A DNA stretch of 64,000 nucleotides from Scybalosoma faecavium (GCA_018716135.1 DVKG01000009.1:1-64000); one strand, 5' to 3'. Positions 33,469 to 42,531 are shown, numbered from the stretch's first letter. Notes: a model not told the origin generated them from the sequence alone. Numbers and translations: made by a program.

Positions 33469-33497
33469 ATTATAACTCTCAAATCCGTTCATGTCAA
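33469..33497 (-). promoter_or_regulatory. full-consensus promoter of the his operon
   Basis: TTGACA (33492-33497), 17-bp spacer, TATAAT (33469-33474). The leader to hisZ is about 75 nt, and I see no T-box, His-codon leader peptide or terminator in it. Confidence 0.88.
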
Positions 33498-33533
33498 GAG
33501 TATAATCATTTATAAATAGTAATTTATATATAG

Positions 33534-33562
33534 TAAAAAAGCGCAAGCCTGCGCCTGCGCTA
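33534..33562 (-). terminator. terminator of the 147-residue lipoprotein gene
   Basis: On the minus strand AGCGCA pairs with TGCGCT around a 10-nt loop, followed by TTTTTT. Confidence 0.75.
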
Positions 33563-33573
33563 AAAATCCGAAT

Positions 33574-34017
33574 TTAATTTCCTGCACTGTTCAGCTCAGA
33601 TCTCGTGAATGTCTCTGTAGAGCCTGCCGCCTTCATCGTGAGCGTATCTCCTTCTATCGAGAACGCAGCCGGATATTCTCCCGTCATATCCAGTCCGGTA
33701 GCCTCCGATCCTGTAGCTCTATATGTTCCTTCCGTCAGGAGCTTGGTTTTGTAATACATTCTATAAGTCCCATCCTCGAGGAACTGCAAATACCCTTCGG
33801 GACCTTTGGAATCACTCAGCCATATGCCGAGGAATTCATCCTCAGGAGATGACGTCGTCTCCGGAGATACGGATTCAGACGCCGCAGGCAGAGCAGGCTG
33901 TCCATCCGGCGTAGGAGTCGGAACAGGCGGTTCTGTCGTAGTATCCGACGCCGGATGACAAGCAGACAAAATAGTCAGCACCAGCGCCAGGATCAGCGTC
34001 AACAACCAATTCTTCAT
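33574..34017 (-). CDS. small lipoprotein of unknown function
   Basis: This 147-residue protein has a lipoprotein signal ending LSAC (Cys about 19), a Pro/Thr/Ser-rich spacer (PPVPTPTPDGQP), and a lipocalin-like or DUF5640-like beta domain (FLGIWLSDSKGPEGYLQF, DGTYRMYYKT, TYRATGSEA). It is likely anchored on the outer face of the membrane. ATG 34017 follows AGAGGAGG. The function is not known. Confidence 0.75.
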   Translation of the reverse strand: MKNWLLTLILALVLTILSACHPASDTTTEPPVPTPTPDGQPALPAASESVSPETTSSPEDEFLGIWLSDSKGPEGYLQFLEDGTYRMYYKTKLLTEGTYRATGSEATGLDMTGEYPAAFSIEGDTLTMKAAGSTETFTRSELNSAGN

Positions 34018-34137
34018 ATGTAACCTCCTCTTTATATAAACTTCCTGTCTTTTACAATAACTGTATTTGTCTTTTAACTTAGTATACACTATATGTCCTG
34101 ATTTTACAATCTTAAAAAGAATAACTAGATGTAAACA

Positions 34138-34173
34138 ATAAAAAGAGTCTGTCTCAAAATGAGACAGACCCTC
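34138..34173 (-). terminator. terminator of metNIQ
   Basis: GGTCTGTCTC pairs with GAGACAGACT around a 6-nt loop on the minus strand, followed by TTTTTATT. Confidence 0.85.
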
Positions 34174-34198
34174 GTTTGTTTTATCAATTATTTCGCTT

Positions 34199-35083
34199 TT
34201 AAGAAAGCGGAACAACAGCACCTGCATATGTATCTGTTATATATTTCTGGATTGTTTCGCTCTTGAGAGCATCTACCAGAGCCTTGAGCGCCTCGTTGTT
34301 CTCACTGCCTTCCTTGACTGCGATTACGTTAGCATAAGCCGTAGCAGCTTCAGAGTCGTCAGCTTCCACTGCAAGAGCGTCTGCCACGCTGAGACCTGCG
34401 TCGATAGCATAGTTGCCGTTTATAACCGCAATGTCAACATCCTGCAAAGACTTCGGCAGCTGAGCAGCTTCCATCTCAACGATGTCGAGATTCTTCGGAT
34501 TCTCAGCTATGTCCTTTTTAGTCGCGTTCAGACCTGCGCCGTCGTTCAGCTTAATAAGACCCTGAGCCTCAAGCAGCAGCAGAGCGCGCGCTTCGTTTGT
34601 AGTATCGTTGGGTACGGCTACCTTTGCGCCGTCAGCGATCGCGTCGAGAGATTCCGTCTTGCCTGCATAAATGCCAAAGGGTTCATAGTGAATGCTTCCG
34701 AGAGAGACGAGATGCGTTCCCTGCTCTTCGTTGAAGTTCTCCATGTATGTGATATGCTGGAAGTAGTTAGCGTCCAATTCACCGTTTTCCAGCGCTGTGT
34801 TGGGCTGTACATAATCGCTGAACTGTACAATCTCAAGCGTAATGCCCTGCTCCGCCAGAATGGGCTTCACCTGCTCGAGTATCTCAGCGTGCGGCGAGGG
34901 AGATGCGCCTACCTTGATCGTAACAGCCTCGCCCGATGCGGAAGCATTAGGTTCAGCCGCCGTCTCTGTAGAAGCAGCAGACTCAGTTCCTTCTGCAGGA
35001 GCCGTAGAAGCAGTGCCGCTGCTGCAAGCTGCCAGCGAAAAAGCTGCGACAGCCGCCAGCGCAAAAGCAAAAATTTTTTTCAT
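34199..35083 (-). CDS. metQ: methionine ABC transporter substrate-binding lipoprotein (MetQ/NlpA)
   Basis: This 294-residue lipoprotein captures methionine for MetNI. The signal ends LAAC (Cys about 20), followed by a Ser/Ala/Thr/Glu-rich linker to about 50. The NlpA fold starts VTIKVGASPSPHAEIL and includes FQHITYMENFNEEQ and VAVPNDTTNEARAL. The start at 35083 gives the GGAGG site a proper spacing; an ATG two codons earlier is too close. Confidence 0.93.
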   Translation of the reverse strand: MKKIFAFALAAVAAFSLAACSSGTASTAPAEGTESAASTETAAEPNASASGEAVTIKVGASPSPHAEILEQVKPILAEQGITLEIVQFSDYVQPNTALENGELDANYFQHITYMENFNEEQGTHLVSLGSIHYEPFGIYAGKTESLDAIADGAKVAVPNDTTNEARALLLLEAQGLIKLNDGAGLNATKKDIAENPKNLDIVEMEAAQLPKSLQDVDIAVINGNYAIDAGLSVADALAVEADDSEAATAYANVIAVKEGSENNEALKALVDALKSETIQKYITDTYAGAVVPLS

Positions 35084-35196
35084 GTCCATTTTCCTCCATA
35101 TTGTTATATCATCTTAACCGGAAATATCCGATCGAAATCTTTCAGTAAAGAGCTAAGCCTCTCAGGGCTTCAGCTGTGAGTTTCATATGTTCACGG

Positions 35197-35850
35197 TTAC
35201 AATCTTCTGTCTCTTGTGCGCGCGATGAACATTGCAACTTCCTGCAATATCTGTACTATCACGACAAGCAGAACTACTGTTATCAGCATAGTCTGAGAAT
35301 CTCCGCGATAGTAGCCGTAGTTTATCGCGATGGCGCCCAGACCGCCGCCGCCTACTATGCCTGCCATGGCCGAATAGCCGAGTATCGTGCCCAGCGCTAT
35401 AGCGCTGCCCACTATCAAGCTGGGTTTTCCTTCTTTCAGGAAAACACTCCACACTATCTTCCACGTCGACGCGCCCATTGACTGCGCCGCCTCAACCACA
35501 CCGGGATCGACCTCCTTGAGCGACGATTCTACCATGCGCGCTACGAAAGGAGCAGCCGCCACGGTCAGCGGTACAATTGTCGCCACGGAGCCTATCGTCG
35601 TGCCCGTTATGAATCGCGTAAAAGGCATTATAGCTATAAGCAGTATCAGGAAAGGAATGGAACGCAATATATTTACGATTATCCCGAGTACCGCATTGAG
35701 CACGCGCATAGGCCTCAGACCGTTTTTGTCTGTGATTATCAGACCTATTCCTATAGGCAAGCCTATCGCATACGCCACTAGGGTCGAAAGGAGCGTCATG
35801 TACAGCGTTTCACCGAAGGCAAACGCCAGATCTCCAATGCTAACGGACAT
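35197..35850 (-). CDS. metI: methionine ABC transporter permease
   Basis: This 217-residue permease has five or six membrane segments and the EAA loop AAQSMGASTWKIVWSVFL (about 137-154) that meets MetN. It overlaps metN by 11 nt. The stop codon lies in a TGTTCACGGTTA motif shared with the interspersed repeat's end. Confidence 0.94.
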   Translation of the reverse strand: MSVSIGDLAFAFGETLYMTLLSTLVAYAIGLPIGIGLIITDKNGLRPMRVLNAVLGIIVNILRSIPFLILLIAIMPFTRFITGTTIGSVATIVPLTVAAAPFVARMVESSLKEVDPGVVEAAQSMGASTWKIVWSVFLKEGKPSLIVGSAIALGTILGYSAMAGIVGGGGLGAIAINYGYYRGDSQTMLITVVLLVVIVQILQEVAMFIARTRDRRL

Positions 35851-36862
35851 TTTCGCTCACCTCCTCGTTGTTTATCCCACGCGCATTGAGATACGCCTTC
35901 ATTCTCTCCGCCGCATCCGAATCATCAGGAAGCTGAATTATCATCTGTCCTACCGCACCGCCGTTGAGGTCGCGCGTATCTGCGTACATTATATTTATAG
36001 GTCTTCTGAAATCGAGCACCATATTCGCTATAACAGGCTCGTAGCTCGATCTGCCGTCGAAAGTTATTCTCAGCAATTTCCCCTTATTTTCCGGGAAAAG
36101 CGCATGTTCAGCGCCGTCAGGATATACAAGCCTGCGGGCCGCGTCCGTCTTGGGGTTCGCGAATATCTCTGTTACATCGCCATGCTCGGCTATCTTGCTG
36201 TCTGCAATAATAGCCACTTTCGTGCATATTTCTTCGATAACAGCCATCTCATGCGTGATTACTACTATCGTGATGCCGAATTTCTTATTTATATCCTTGA
36301 GCAGACGCAGTATCGCCCTGGTCGTCTTTGGGTCGAGCGCGCTTGTCGCCTCGTCGCAAAGCAGAACCTTGGGGTTCGTCGCAAGCGCACGCGCGATGGC
36401 CACGCGCTGCTTCTGCCCGCCCGAAAGCTCACTCGGGTAAGAATATCTCTTCTCCGCTAAATCGACTATCTCCATAAGCTCCAAAGCGCGTTTCACCGCT
36501 TCTTCCTTCGGAGTCTTTGTTATTTCCAGCGGGAAAACTATGTTTCCCTCTACGTTCCGCTGCATAAGCAGGTTGAACTGCTGGAATATCATTCCTATGG
36601 ATTGGCGCTTCTCTGCCAAAGCCTTGCGGGAAAGCTTGGTTATATCCGTGCCGTCGAAAATAACCTTGCCGCTCGTCGGACGCTCGAGCAGATTCATACA
36701 GCGCACAAGAGTTGATTTGCCTGCGCCGCTCATGCCTATGATGCCGTATATATCGCCGGGCATGATTTCTAAATTAATATCTTTAAGTGCGTGTACCGTA
36801 GCTTTTTTAGTTACAAAAGTTTTGGACAAGCCCTCTATTCTTATTATGGGGTCGTGGTTCAT
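35840..36862 (-). CDS. metN: methionine ABC transporter ATP-binding protein
   Basis: This is a 340-residue ATPase. Walker A GMSGAGKST (about 42-50), signature LSGGQKQRV, Walker B VLLCDEATSALD, and the switch His in VVITHEM are present. The C-terminal NIL domain (about 265-340, RRPINIMYADTRDLNGGAVGQ region) binds methionine and inhibits transport when methionine is high. It starts the metNIQ operon. Confidence 0.95.
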   Translation of the reverse strand: MNHDPIIRIEGLSKTFVTKKATVHALKDINLEIMPGDIYGIIGMSGAGKSTLVRCMNLLERPTSGKVIFDGTDITKLSRKALAEKRQSIGMIFQQFNLLMQRNVEGNIVFPLEITKTPKEEAVKRALELMEIVDLAEKRYSYPSELSGGQKQRVAIARALATNPKVLLCDEATSALDPKTTRAILRLLKDINKKFGITIVVITHEMAVIEEICTKVAIIADSKIAEHGDVTEIFANPKTDAARRLVYPDGAEHALFPENKGKLLRITFDGRSSYEPVIANMVLDFRRPINIMYADTRDLNGGAVGQMIIQLPDDSDAAERMKAYLNARGINNEEVSENVR

Positions 36863-36892
36863 ATCGTTCTCCTTTTCACGAACGCTATCGGT

Positions 36893-36921
36893 ATTTTATC
36901 ACTATTCCCTCACATTTGCAA
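36893..36921 (-). promoter_or_regulatory. promoter of metNIQ
   Basis: On the minus strand TTGCAA (36916-36921), 17-bp spacer, TAAAAT (36893-36898). Confidence 0.7.
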
Positions 36922-37091
36922 CATGGAAAAGCGCCGCGCATTCACAACAGGCAAAAGCCCTACCGCTCTAATATGTCTTTATTCTACCATATCAGCGCCT
37001 CCGTGCGCTAATACCTAAAACTGATAGCTGTCCATAGCCTGAGGTTATACCCGCTTCAATCCGGTTTTTTCGCTATTTCTGCCTTCCTGCA

Positions 37092-37120
37092 TTGCAAGCG
37101 TAAAACAAATGTGCTATATT
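37092..37120 (+). promoter_or_regulatory. promoter of argS
   Basis: TTGCAA (37092-37097), 17-bp spacer, TATATT (37115-37120). Confidence 0.7.
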
Positions 37121-37165
37121 AGAGGTTGAATTAAGGCAAATTCGCCTATATTAATGGAGAAACTA

Positions 37166-38857
37166 ATGGATATAAAGAGTCAATTATCTAACAGCATAGC
37201 AGAATGCATCGGTCTTTCGGCGTCCGATATATCCGCCATGCTAGAAACGCCGCCGGATCCCAAAATGGGCGACGCGGCTCTGCCCTGCTTCAAGCTGGCC
37301 AAATCCCTGCGAAAGGCTCCGCCAAAGATCGCAGCGGAAATAGCAGAAAAGCTCAGCATACCCGACGGCATAGAACACACAGAAATAAAAGGCGGCTATC
37401 TGAACTTCTTTTTCGACAGAACAGCTTTCGCTGAAGATACTATCACAAAGGTTGAAGCAGAAGGCGAAAAATACGGCAGCTCAGATATGGGCGCAGGCAG
37501 AGTAGTCTGTATGGACTATTCTTCTATTAATATAGCTAAGCCCTTCCACATAGGTCATTTGTCCACGACGGCGATAGGCAACAGCTTATACCGCATATAT
37601 AATTTTCTGGGCTTCAAAAGCGTCGGCATAAATCACCTCGGCGACTGGGGTACGCAATTCGGCAAGCTGATAGTCGCCTACAAGCTCTGGGGCGACGAGA
37701 GCGACATCAACGCACGCGGCGTCCGCGCGCTGTTTGAGCTTTACGTCAAATATCATCAGGAAGCGGAAAACAAGCCCGAGATGGACGACGACGCAAGGGC
37801 GTGGTTCAAAAAAATCGAAGACGGAGATGAAGAAGCGCTCTCTCTGTTCTCTTGGTTCAAAGAGCTTACGCTTAAAGACGTCAGCAGGGTTTACGATCTT
37901 CTCGGCGTTACCTTCGATTCATACGCCGGGGAAAGCTTCTACAACGACAAAATGCAGCCCGTCATAGACGAGCTGAAGGAAAAAGGCCTGCTTGAGCTTT
38001 CGGAAGGCGCATACGTCGTCCGCCTGGACGACGCTGATCTGCCGCCCTGCATAATCCTCAAATCAGACGGCACAACGCTCTACGCTACGCGCGATCTGGC
38101 GGCGGCGTTCTACCGCAAAAAGCACTATGATTTCTACAAATCATTGTACGTAGTCGCATATCAGCAAAATCTGCATTTCAAACAGATATTTAAAGTCCTG
38201 GAAATGATGGGCTGCGAATGGTCGGCGGACTGCGAGCACGTAGCGTTTGGAATGGTGTCCTTGACAGACGGCACCTTATCCACACGCAAGGGCAAGGTGG
38301 TCTTTCTCGAGGACGTTCTCGCAAAGGCTATAGAAAAAACTACTGAAATTATAGAAGAAAAGAGCCCTAATCTTGAAAACAAAGATGAAGTTGCCAAGAC
38401 TATCGGCGTCGGCGCAGTAGTTTTCAGCGTCTTGTCTAACAGCAGAATAAAGGACATTACCTTCGATTTCGACCGCGTCCTCAACTTCGACGGCGAGACG
38501 GGTCCCTACTGCCAATATACTCATGCGCGCTGCTGCTCCGTCCTTCGCAAGGCAGGAGCTATGACAGCAGAGCCGGATTACGCCGCGCTCGCCTCAGACC
38601 AAGCATTTGCAGTGCTGCGCATAATCGAGAGTTTCCCGGAGGACATTGTACGCGCGATGCAAAAAAACGAGCCCAGCATAATCACACGTCAGGTAGTCGC
38701 GCTGGCTCAGGCTTTCAACCGTTTCTACTACGACGTCCGCATAATCGACGACGACGCAGCGGGTACGGCGGCGCGTGTCGCTCTCGCTAAAGCTACGGCT
38801 CAGGTCATAAAAACAGGACTCTATCTCATCGGAGTCGGAGCGCCGGACAGAATGTAA
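37166..38857 (+). CDS. argS: arginyl-tRNA synthetase
   Basis: This 563-residue class I synthetase charges tRNA-Arg. It has the N-terminal Arg-tRNA additional domain (about 1-90), the HIGH-like FHIGH in SINIAKPFHIGHLS (about 128-141), and the DALR anticodon-binding domain at the C-terminus ending in VGAPDRM. The place of KMSKS reads LSTRKGKVV, the usual loose form in ArgRS. ATG 37166 has GGAG 6 nt upstream; the frame also opens at ATG 37154 without a site. Confidence 0.97.
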   Translation: MDIKSQLSNSIAECIGLSASDISAMLETPPDPKMGDAALPCFKLAKSLRKAPPKIAAEIAEKLSIPDGIEHTEIKGGYLNFFFDRTAFAEDTITKVEAEGEKYGSSDMGAGRVVCMDYSSINIAKPFHIGHLSTTAIGNSLYRIYNFLGFKSVGINHLGDWGTQFGKLIVAYKLWGDESDINARGVRALFELYVKYHQEAENKPEMDDDARAWFKKIEDGDEEALSLFSWFKELTLKDVSRVYDLLGVTFDSYAGESFYNDKMQPVIDELKEKGLLELSEGAYVVRLDDADLPPCIILKSDGTTLYATRDLAAAFYRKKHYDFYKSLYVVAYQQNLHFKQIFKVLEMMGCEWSADCEHVAFGMVSLTDGTLSTRKGKVVFLEDVLAKAIEKTTEIIEEKSPNLENKDEVAKTIGVGAVVFSVLSNSRIKDITFDFDRVLNFDGETGPYCQYTHARCCSVLRKAGAMTAEPDYAALASDQAFAVLRIIESFPEDIVRAMQKNEPSIITRQVVALAQAFNRFYYDVRIIDDDAAGTAARVALAKATAQVIKTGLYLIGVGAPDRM

Positions 38858-38938
38858 GCGCATTAAAGCATAAAATATCGTCAATAAACTAATTAATTTT
38901 TAGAATACAATTCATTATGTTACAAAAGGAGCACTGCA

Positions 38939-40204
38939 ATGCTAGACATAAAAAGAATACGCGAAAACCCCGAAGCTGTTAAAGCAGCGCTGGAACGCCG
39001 CGGCAAAGGTCAGAGCATAGACGAAATACTCAATCTCGACTCTAAGCGCCGCGCCATAGTCGCCGAAGTAGAAGCGCTGAAAAGCAAGAGAAACAGCGAA
39101 TCCAAGAGCATACCCGCTCTCAAGAAAAAGGGCGAGGACGTCTCGGCTATTTTCGAAGATATGAAGCGTCTCGGAGAGGACATAAAAAAAATGGACGCCG
39201 AGCTGGACGCAATAGAGAAGGAGCTCAAGCTGCTTCTCATGAGCACACCGAACACGCCCAATCCCGAAATCCCCGACGGTCTGGACGACACTCAGAACGT
39301 CGAGGTTCGCAAATTCATGGAGCCTACAACATTTGATTTTGAGCCTAAAGCACATTGGGATATCGGAGCGGCTCTCGATATACTCGACGCTCAAACCGCC
39401 GCGGCTGTCACCGGCGCGCGCTTTACGTTCTATAAAGGTCTCGGCGCGAGACTGGAACGCGCGCTCATTTCCTTCATGCTGGATGTGCACACAGACAACG
39501 GATATACCGAGGTTCTCCCACCGTATATCGCACATGCGCGCTCTCTCCAGGGCACGGGCCAGCTCCCGAAGTTCGAAGAGGACATGTTCCATCTCGACGG
39601 CACCGATTATTATCTCATCCCCACAGCTGAGGTTCCTGTGACTAACATGCTGCGCGAAAAAGTAATTCCCGGAGACAGCCTGCCGCAGTATTATTGTGCA
39701 TACAGCGCATGCTTCCGCGCGGAAGCCGGCAGCGCAGGCAGAGACACACGCGGTCTTATTCGTCAGCATCAGTTCAACAAGGTCGAGCTGGTCAAATTCG
39801 TAAAACCCGAAACGAGCTACGACGAGCTGGAAAGTCTGACAGCAGAAGCAGAGAAAATATTGCAGCTGCTCAAGCTCCCCTACCACGTCGTCACGCTCTG
39901 CGCCGGAGACATAGGCTTCTCCTCCGCCAAGACATACGACCTCGAGGTTTGGATGCCGAGCTATGGCCGCTATGTAGAAATATCCTCCTGCTCCAACTTC
40001 GAGGACTTCCAGGCACGCCGCGCTAACATCAGATTTAAAGACGCAGGCGGCAAACCCGAATTCGTGCATACGCTGAACGGCAGCGGTCTTGCCATCGGCC
40101 GCACAGTAGCCGCAATTCTCGAAAACTACCAAAGACCGGACGGCTCTGTAGAAATACCTGAAGTTCTCGTACCTTACATGCGCGGAGCAACTGAAATTAA
40201 ATAA
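38939..40204 (+). CDS. serS: seryl-tRNA synthetase
   Basis: This 421-residue class II synthetase starts MLDIKRIRENPEAVK and has the N-terminal coiled-coil arm (about 30-100). Motif 2 includes CFRAEAGSAGRDTRGLIRQHQF and motif 3 NGSGLAIGRTVAAILEN. AAAAGGAG precedes ATG 38939. The 81-bp gap after argS is too short for a T-box. Confidence 0.97.
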   Translation: MLDIKRIRENPEAVKAALERRGKGQSIDEILNLDSKRRAIVAEVEALKSKRNSESKSIPALKKKGEDVSAIFEDMKRLGEDIKKMDAELDAIEKELKLLLMSTPNTPNPEIPDGLDDTQNVEVRKFMEPTTFDFEPKAHWDIGAALDILDAQTAAAVTGARFTFYKGLGARLERALISFMLDVHTDNGYTEVLPPYIAHARSLQGTGQLPKFEEDMFHLDGTDYYLIPTAEVPVTNMLREKVIPGDSLPQYYCAYSACFRAEAGSAGRDTRGLIRQHQFNKVELVKFVKPETSYDELESLTAEAEKILQLLKLPYHVVTLCAGDIGFSSAKTYDLEVWMPSYGRYVEISSCSNFEDFQARRANIRFKDAGGKPEFVHTLNGSGLAIGRTVAAILENYQRPDGSVEIPEVLVPYMRGATEIK

Positions 40205-40222
40205 TTTTTAAAACAAATCATC

Positions 40223-40270
40223 GGCGGTGCGCCTCGCTTTTTCGCGACGTACCGCCTTTTCATTTTAATT
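40223..40270 (+). terminator. terminator of serS
   Basis: GGCGGTGCG pairs with CGACGTACCGCC around a T-rich loop, then TTTTCATTTTAATTT. Confidence 0.75.
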
Positions 40271-40365
40271 TCGCCGTCGGTCAACTTTTCCTGTTCTCAC
40301 GCAATCGCTGCCAGCGTATAAAAATACGCTTTTTTCGGCATTATATGCATATCTTTTTTCAATGT

Positions 40366-40383
40366 GGTTAGTTCGTTCTAACC
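40366..40383 (+). promoter_or_regulatory. inverted repeat GGTTAG-N6-CTAACC
   Basis: This perfect dyad lies about 140 bp upstream of the ferredoxin -35. It may be an operator or a remnant; no family is assigned. Confidence 0.35.
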
Positions 40384-40519
40384 GATTTACATTTTCTGCT
40401 ATCTATAACAGTTCATTTCTTACTCATATAAGTTATACGCAGCTAACTAAATCAGATTTTACAGTGTTAAAATTTGAACAAAAAACATATATTTTCCTCA
40501 ATTTTTCATGCAAAAGCAG

Positions 40520-40547
40520 TTGCATTTTTTCTAAGACGTGTTACAAT
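40520..40547 (+). promoter_or_regulatory. promoter of the 2[4Fe-4S] ferredoxin
   Basis: TTGCAT (40520-40525), 16-bp spacer, TACAAT (40542-40547) with an extended TG. Confidence 0.75.
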
Positions 40548-40581
40548 GTATTTGTTAAGATTTTTAGGAGGTATCACAACC

Positions 40582-40752
40582 ATGGCTTATAAGATCACAG
40601 ATGCATGTATCGCTTGCGGCGCTTGCGCAAGTGACTGCCCCGTTAGCGCTATCAAGGAAACAGACGACGGCTTCAAGATTGATGAAGGCGCTTGCATCGA
40701 ATGCGGCGCATGTGCCGGCGGCTGCCCTGCTAACGCAATCGTAGAAGACTAA
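40582..40752 (+). CDS. clostridial-type 2[4Fe-4S] ferredoxin
   Basis: This 56-residue ferredoxin has two complete CxxCxxCxxxCP motifs (CIACGACASDCP about 9-20 and CIECGACAGGCP about 38-49). It is a likely electron partner of the hydrogenase and of ferredoxin oxidoreductases. ATG 40582 follows AGGAGG; the longer open frame starts before the promoter and is not used. Confidence 0.96.
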   Translation: MAYKITDACIACGACASDCPVSAIKETDDGFKIDEGACIECGACAGGCPANAIVED

Positions 40753-40770
40753 TTTTTTACCGAAGAAGAT

Positions 40771-40815
40771 AAAGCCCTTTCCGTTGTTTTTTAACCGGAG
40801 GGCTTTTCTTTTATG
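40771..40815 (+). terminator. terminator of the ferredoxin gene
   Basis: AAAGCCCT..CCG pairs with CCGGAGGGCTTT, then TCTTTTAT. Confidence 0.75.
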
Positions 40816-40862
40816 TCTTTTTTTATGTACACTTATGTGTTATAATGCATAGAGGTGTACAC

Positions 40863-41573
40863 ATGATTGACGATCTGCAATACAAGGGACTTAAAATATA
40901 TCAAGGGGAGAGCGTATTCCGATTCGGCACAGACGCCGTCCTTCTCGCTTCTTTTGCTGCGGCTCGCCCGAATTCGCGCGCTGTCGAGCTTTGCGCCGGA
41001 ACGGGCGTAATCTCTCTGCTCGTCTGCGCAAGAACGGGCGCGCACATCAAAGCCGTTGAAATACAACAGGGAGCTTATAGCCTTTTGGAAAAAAACATAG
41101 CTCTCAACGACATGAACGAAAGCATAACGCCCATACACGGAGATCTGCGCGACGAGACAATTCTTCCGCCTGCCAGCGCAGATGTAGTAATCGTAAATCC
41201 GCCGTATGATAAACTGGGCACCGGAGGCATGTCTTCCAAAGAGGCAATACGCATAGCGCGCCACGAAGTGATGTGCACCCTCTCGGACGTCGCCAAGTGC
41301 GCTTCCCGCCTTCTTTCCACAGGCGGCAATCTCTATATGATACACCGCTCCTCACGCCTAAGTGAAATTTTTTCTGAGCTGGCGGCGAATCGCCTGATGC
41401 CCAAATACATCAGATTTGTACATCCGCGCGCCGACAAGCCGTCCGGTCTCGTTCTGCTGCACTGCACCAAGGACGCTCAGCCCGGGCTTCGCATAGGAGC
41501 GCCGCTCATACTTTATCGCGAGGACGGCAGCTACACAGACGAACTGCTCTCCATATACCACCGTGAGAGATAG
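40863..41573 (+). CDS. tRNA1(Val) A37 N6-methyltransferase-like (TrmN6/YabB family)
   Basis: This is a 236-residue class I SAM methyltransferase. The SAM-binding strand VELCAGTGVISLLV (about 45-58), the acidic VEI end and the amino-methylase motif NPPY (about 115-118) match TrmN6-type enzymes. It lies just before rsmI, as YabB and YabC-like genes do in many Bacillota. The substrate is inferred. ATG 40863 follows AGAGGTG. Confidence 0.88.
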   Translation: MIDDLQYKGLKIYQGESVFRFGTDAVLLASFAAARPNSRAVELCAGTGVISLLVCARTGAHIKAVEIQQGAYSLLEKNIALNDMNESITPIHGDLRDETILPPASADVVIVNPPYDKLGTGGMSSKEAIRIARHEVMCTLSDVAKCASRLLSTGGNLYMIHRSSRLSEIFSELAANRLMPKYIRFVHPRADKPSGLVLLHCTKDAQPGLRIGAPLILYREDGSYTDELLSIYHRER

Positions 41574-41595
41574 ATAATACACAATCGGAGTTAAT

Positions 41596-42417
41596 ATGTC
41601 AGGACGTTTATATATAGTATCCACCCCCATAGGCAATCTGGGAGACATAACGGCCCGCGCTTTAGAAACTCTGCGCACAGCAGATGTAATCGCGGCGGAA
41701 GACACCAGGCGCACAGCCGCTCTCCTCAGCGCATACGACATACACGGCAGTTTAATTTCTTTTCATGAACACAGTTCCAGAGCTAAAGCCGAAGAACTTC
41801 TCCGCCGTCTGCTCTCCGGCGAAAGCATAGCCATCGTTACCGACGCAGGCACGCCTATAATATCCGATCCCGGCGAGGTTCTGACAAAGCTCGCCGCAGA
41901 CAACGGCATAGAAATCGTCAGCGTACCCGGAGCATGCGCCGCTATAAGCGCGCTCACAGTCAGCGCAATAGACGCCTCCCGTTTCACATTCCAGGGCTTC
42001 CTGCCCAGAGACAAAACGCGCAGCGAGAGGATAAGCGAGGTCGTTCGCTCAGAGCTGACCTCCGTGCTTTACGAAAGTCCGCATCATCTCTCCCGCACTC
42101 TCTCTGAGCTGGCTCAGCTCATACCCAATCGGAGCATCTCCGTCTGCAAGGAGCTGACCAAGCTGCACGAGAGCGTCTGGCGCGGAAATATTTCAGATGC
42201 TGCCGCTCATTTTTCAGAAGGAGCCCAGGGTGAATACGTTCTGGTCATAGCCGGAGCTGAATCCGCAGATGCCGACGAGCTGACAGACGAAGCGATTCTC
42301 AACCTGCTCCGCAACTGTATAAAACGCGGAATGAGCCGAAAAGACGCCGTGAAAGACGTCACCGCACGGACGGGCGAACCGCGCAACCGTATATATTCTC
42401 TCAGCTCTAAGCTGTAA
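41596..42417 (+). CDS. rsmI: 16S rRNA (cytidine1402-2'-O)-methyltransferase
   Basis: This 273-residue enzyme methylates C1402 near the ribosomal P site. The start LYIVSTPIGNLGDITARAL, AAEDTRRTAALL, SDAGTPIISDPGE-like VTDAGTPIISDPGEVL and VPGACAAISAL are family hallmarks. The tetrapyrrole methylase fold is followed by a small C-terminal helical domain. It is 22 nt after the methyltransferase gene. Confidence 0.96.
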   Translation: MSGRLYIVSTPIGNLGDITARALETLRTADVIAAEDTRRTAALLSAYDIHGSLISFHEHSSRAKAEELLRRLLSGESIAIVTDAGTPIISDPGEVLTKLAADNGIEIVSVPGACAAISALTVSAIDASRFTFQGFLPRDKTRSERISEVVRSELTSVLYESPHHLSRTLSELAQLIPNRSISVCKELTKLHESVWRGNISDAAAHFSEGAQGEYVLVIAGAESADADELTDEAILNLLRNCIKRGMSRKDAVKDVTARTGEPRNRIYSLSSKL

Positions 42418-42424
42418 ACATGTG

Positions 42425-42453
42425 TTGACAAAAACATAGCAAAATGATATTAT
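42425..42453 (+). promoter_or_regulatory. promoter of the thiSFGHE operon
   Basis: TTGACA (42425-42430), 17-bp spacer, TATTAT (42448-42453), starting 7 bp after rsmI. Confidence 0.82.
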
Positions 42454-42477
42454 ATATTTCAGAGTGATACCGATTAA

Positions 42478-42531
42478 GGCGTCACGAAGGGGTACACCAC
42501 CTCGGGTGTAGTTCTTCGTGGCGTCTTTTTT
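42478..42531 (+). terminator. leader hairpin with T-run before thiS (attenuator candidate)
   Basis: GGCGTCACGAAG pairs with CTTCGTGGCGTC (two G-U pairs). An inner TACACC/GGTGTA stem follows, and TTTTTT closes it. It lies about 20 nt after the expected start of transcription and 39 bp before thiS. No TPP (THI-box) core is visible. It could be an attenuator, a short RNA terminator or a late rsmI terminator. Confidence 0.75.

Larger units (their letters stand above)
36863..37165. other. divergent region between metN and argS
   Basis: It holds a promoter for each side (36893-36921 minus, 37092-37120 plus). I see no SAM riboswitch or T-box: the metN leader is about 25 nt and the argS leader about 40 nt. 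The middle (about 36930-37090) shows nothing I can name. Confidence 0.6.
40205..40581. other. 377-bp stretch between serS and ferredoxin
   Basis: It contains the serS terminator (40223-40270), a perfect 6-bp inverted repeat GGTTAG-N6-CTAACC (40366-40383), and the ferredoxin promoter (40520-40547). No supported open frame is present. Confidence 0.7.

Noticed and set aside
36863..36930. SAM riboswitch before metNIQ
   Set aside because: The promoter is only about 25 nt from the start region and no S-box core is present.
38858..38938. T-box leader before serS
   Set aside because: The 81-bp gap is too short and lacks the conserved T-box sequence. The same holds for argS and metG.
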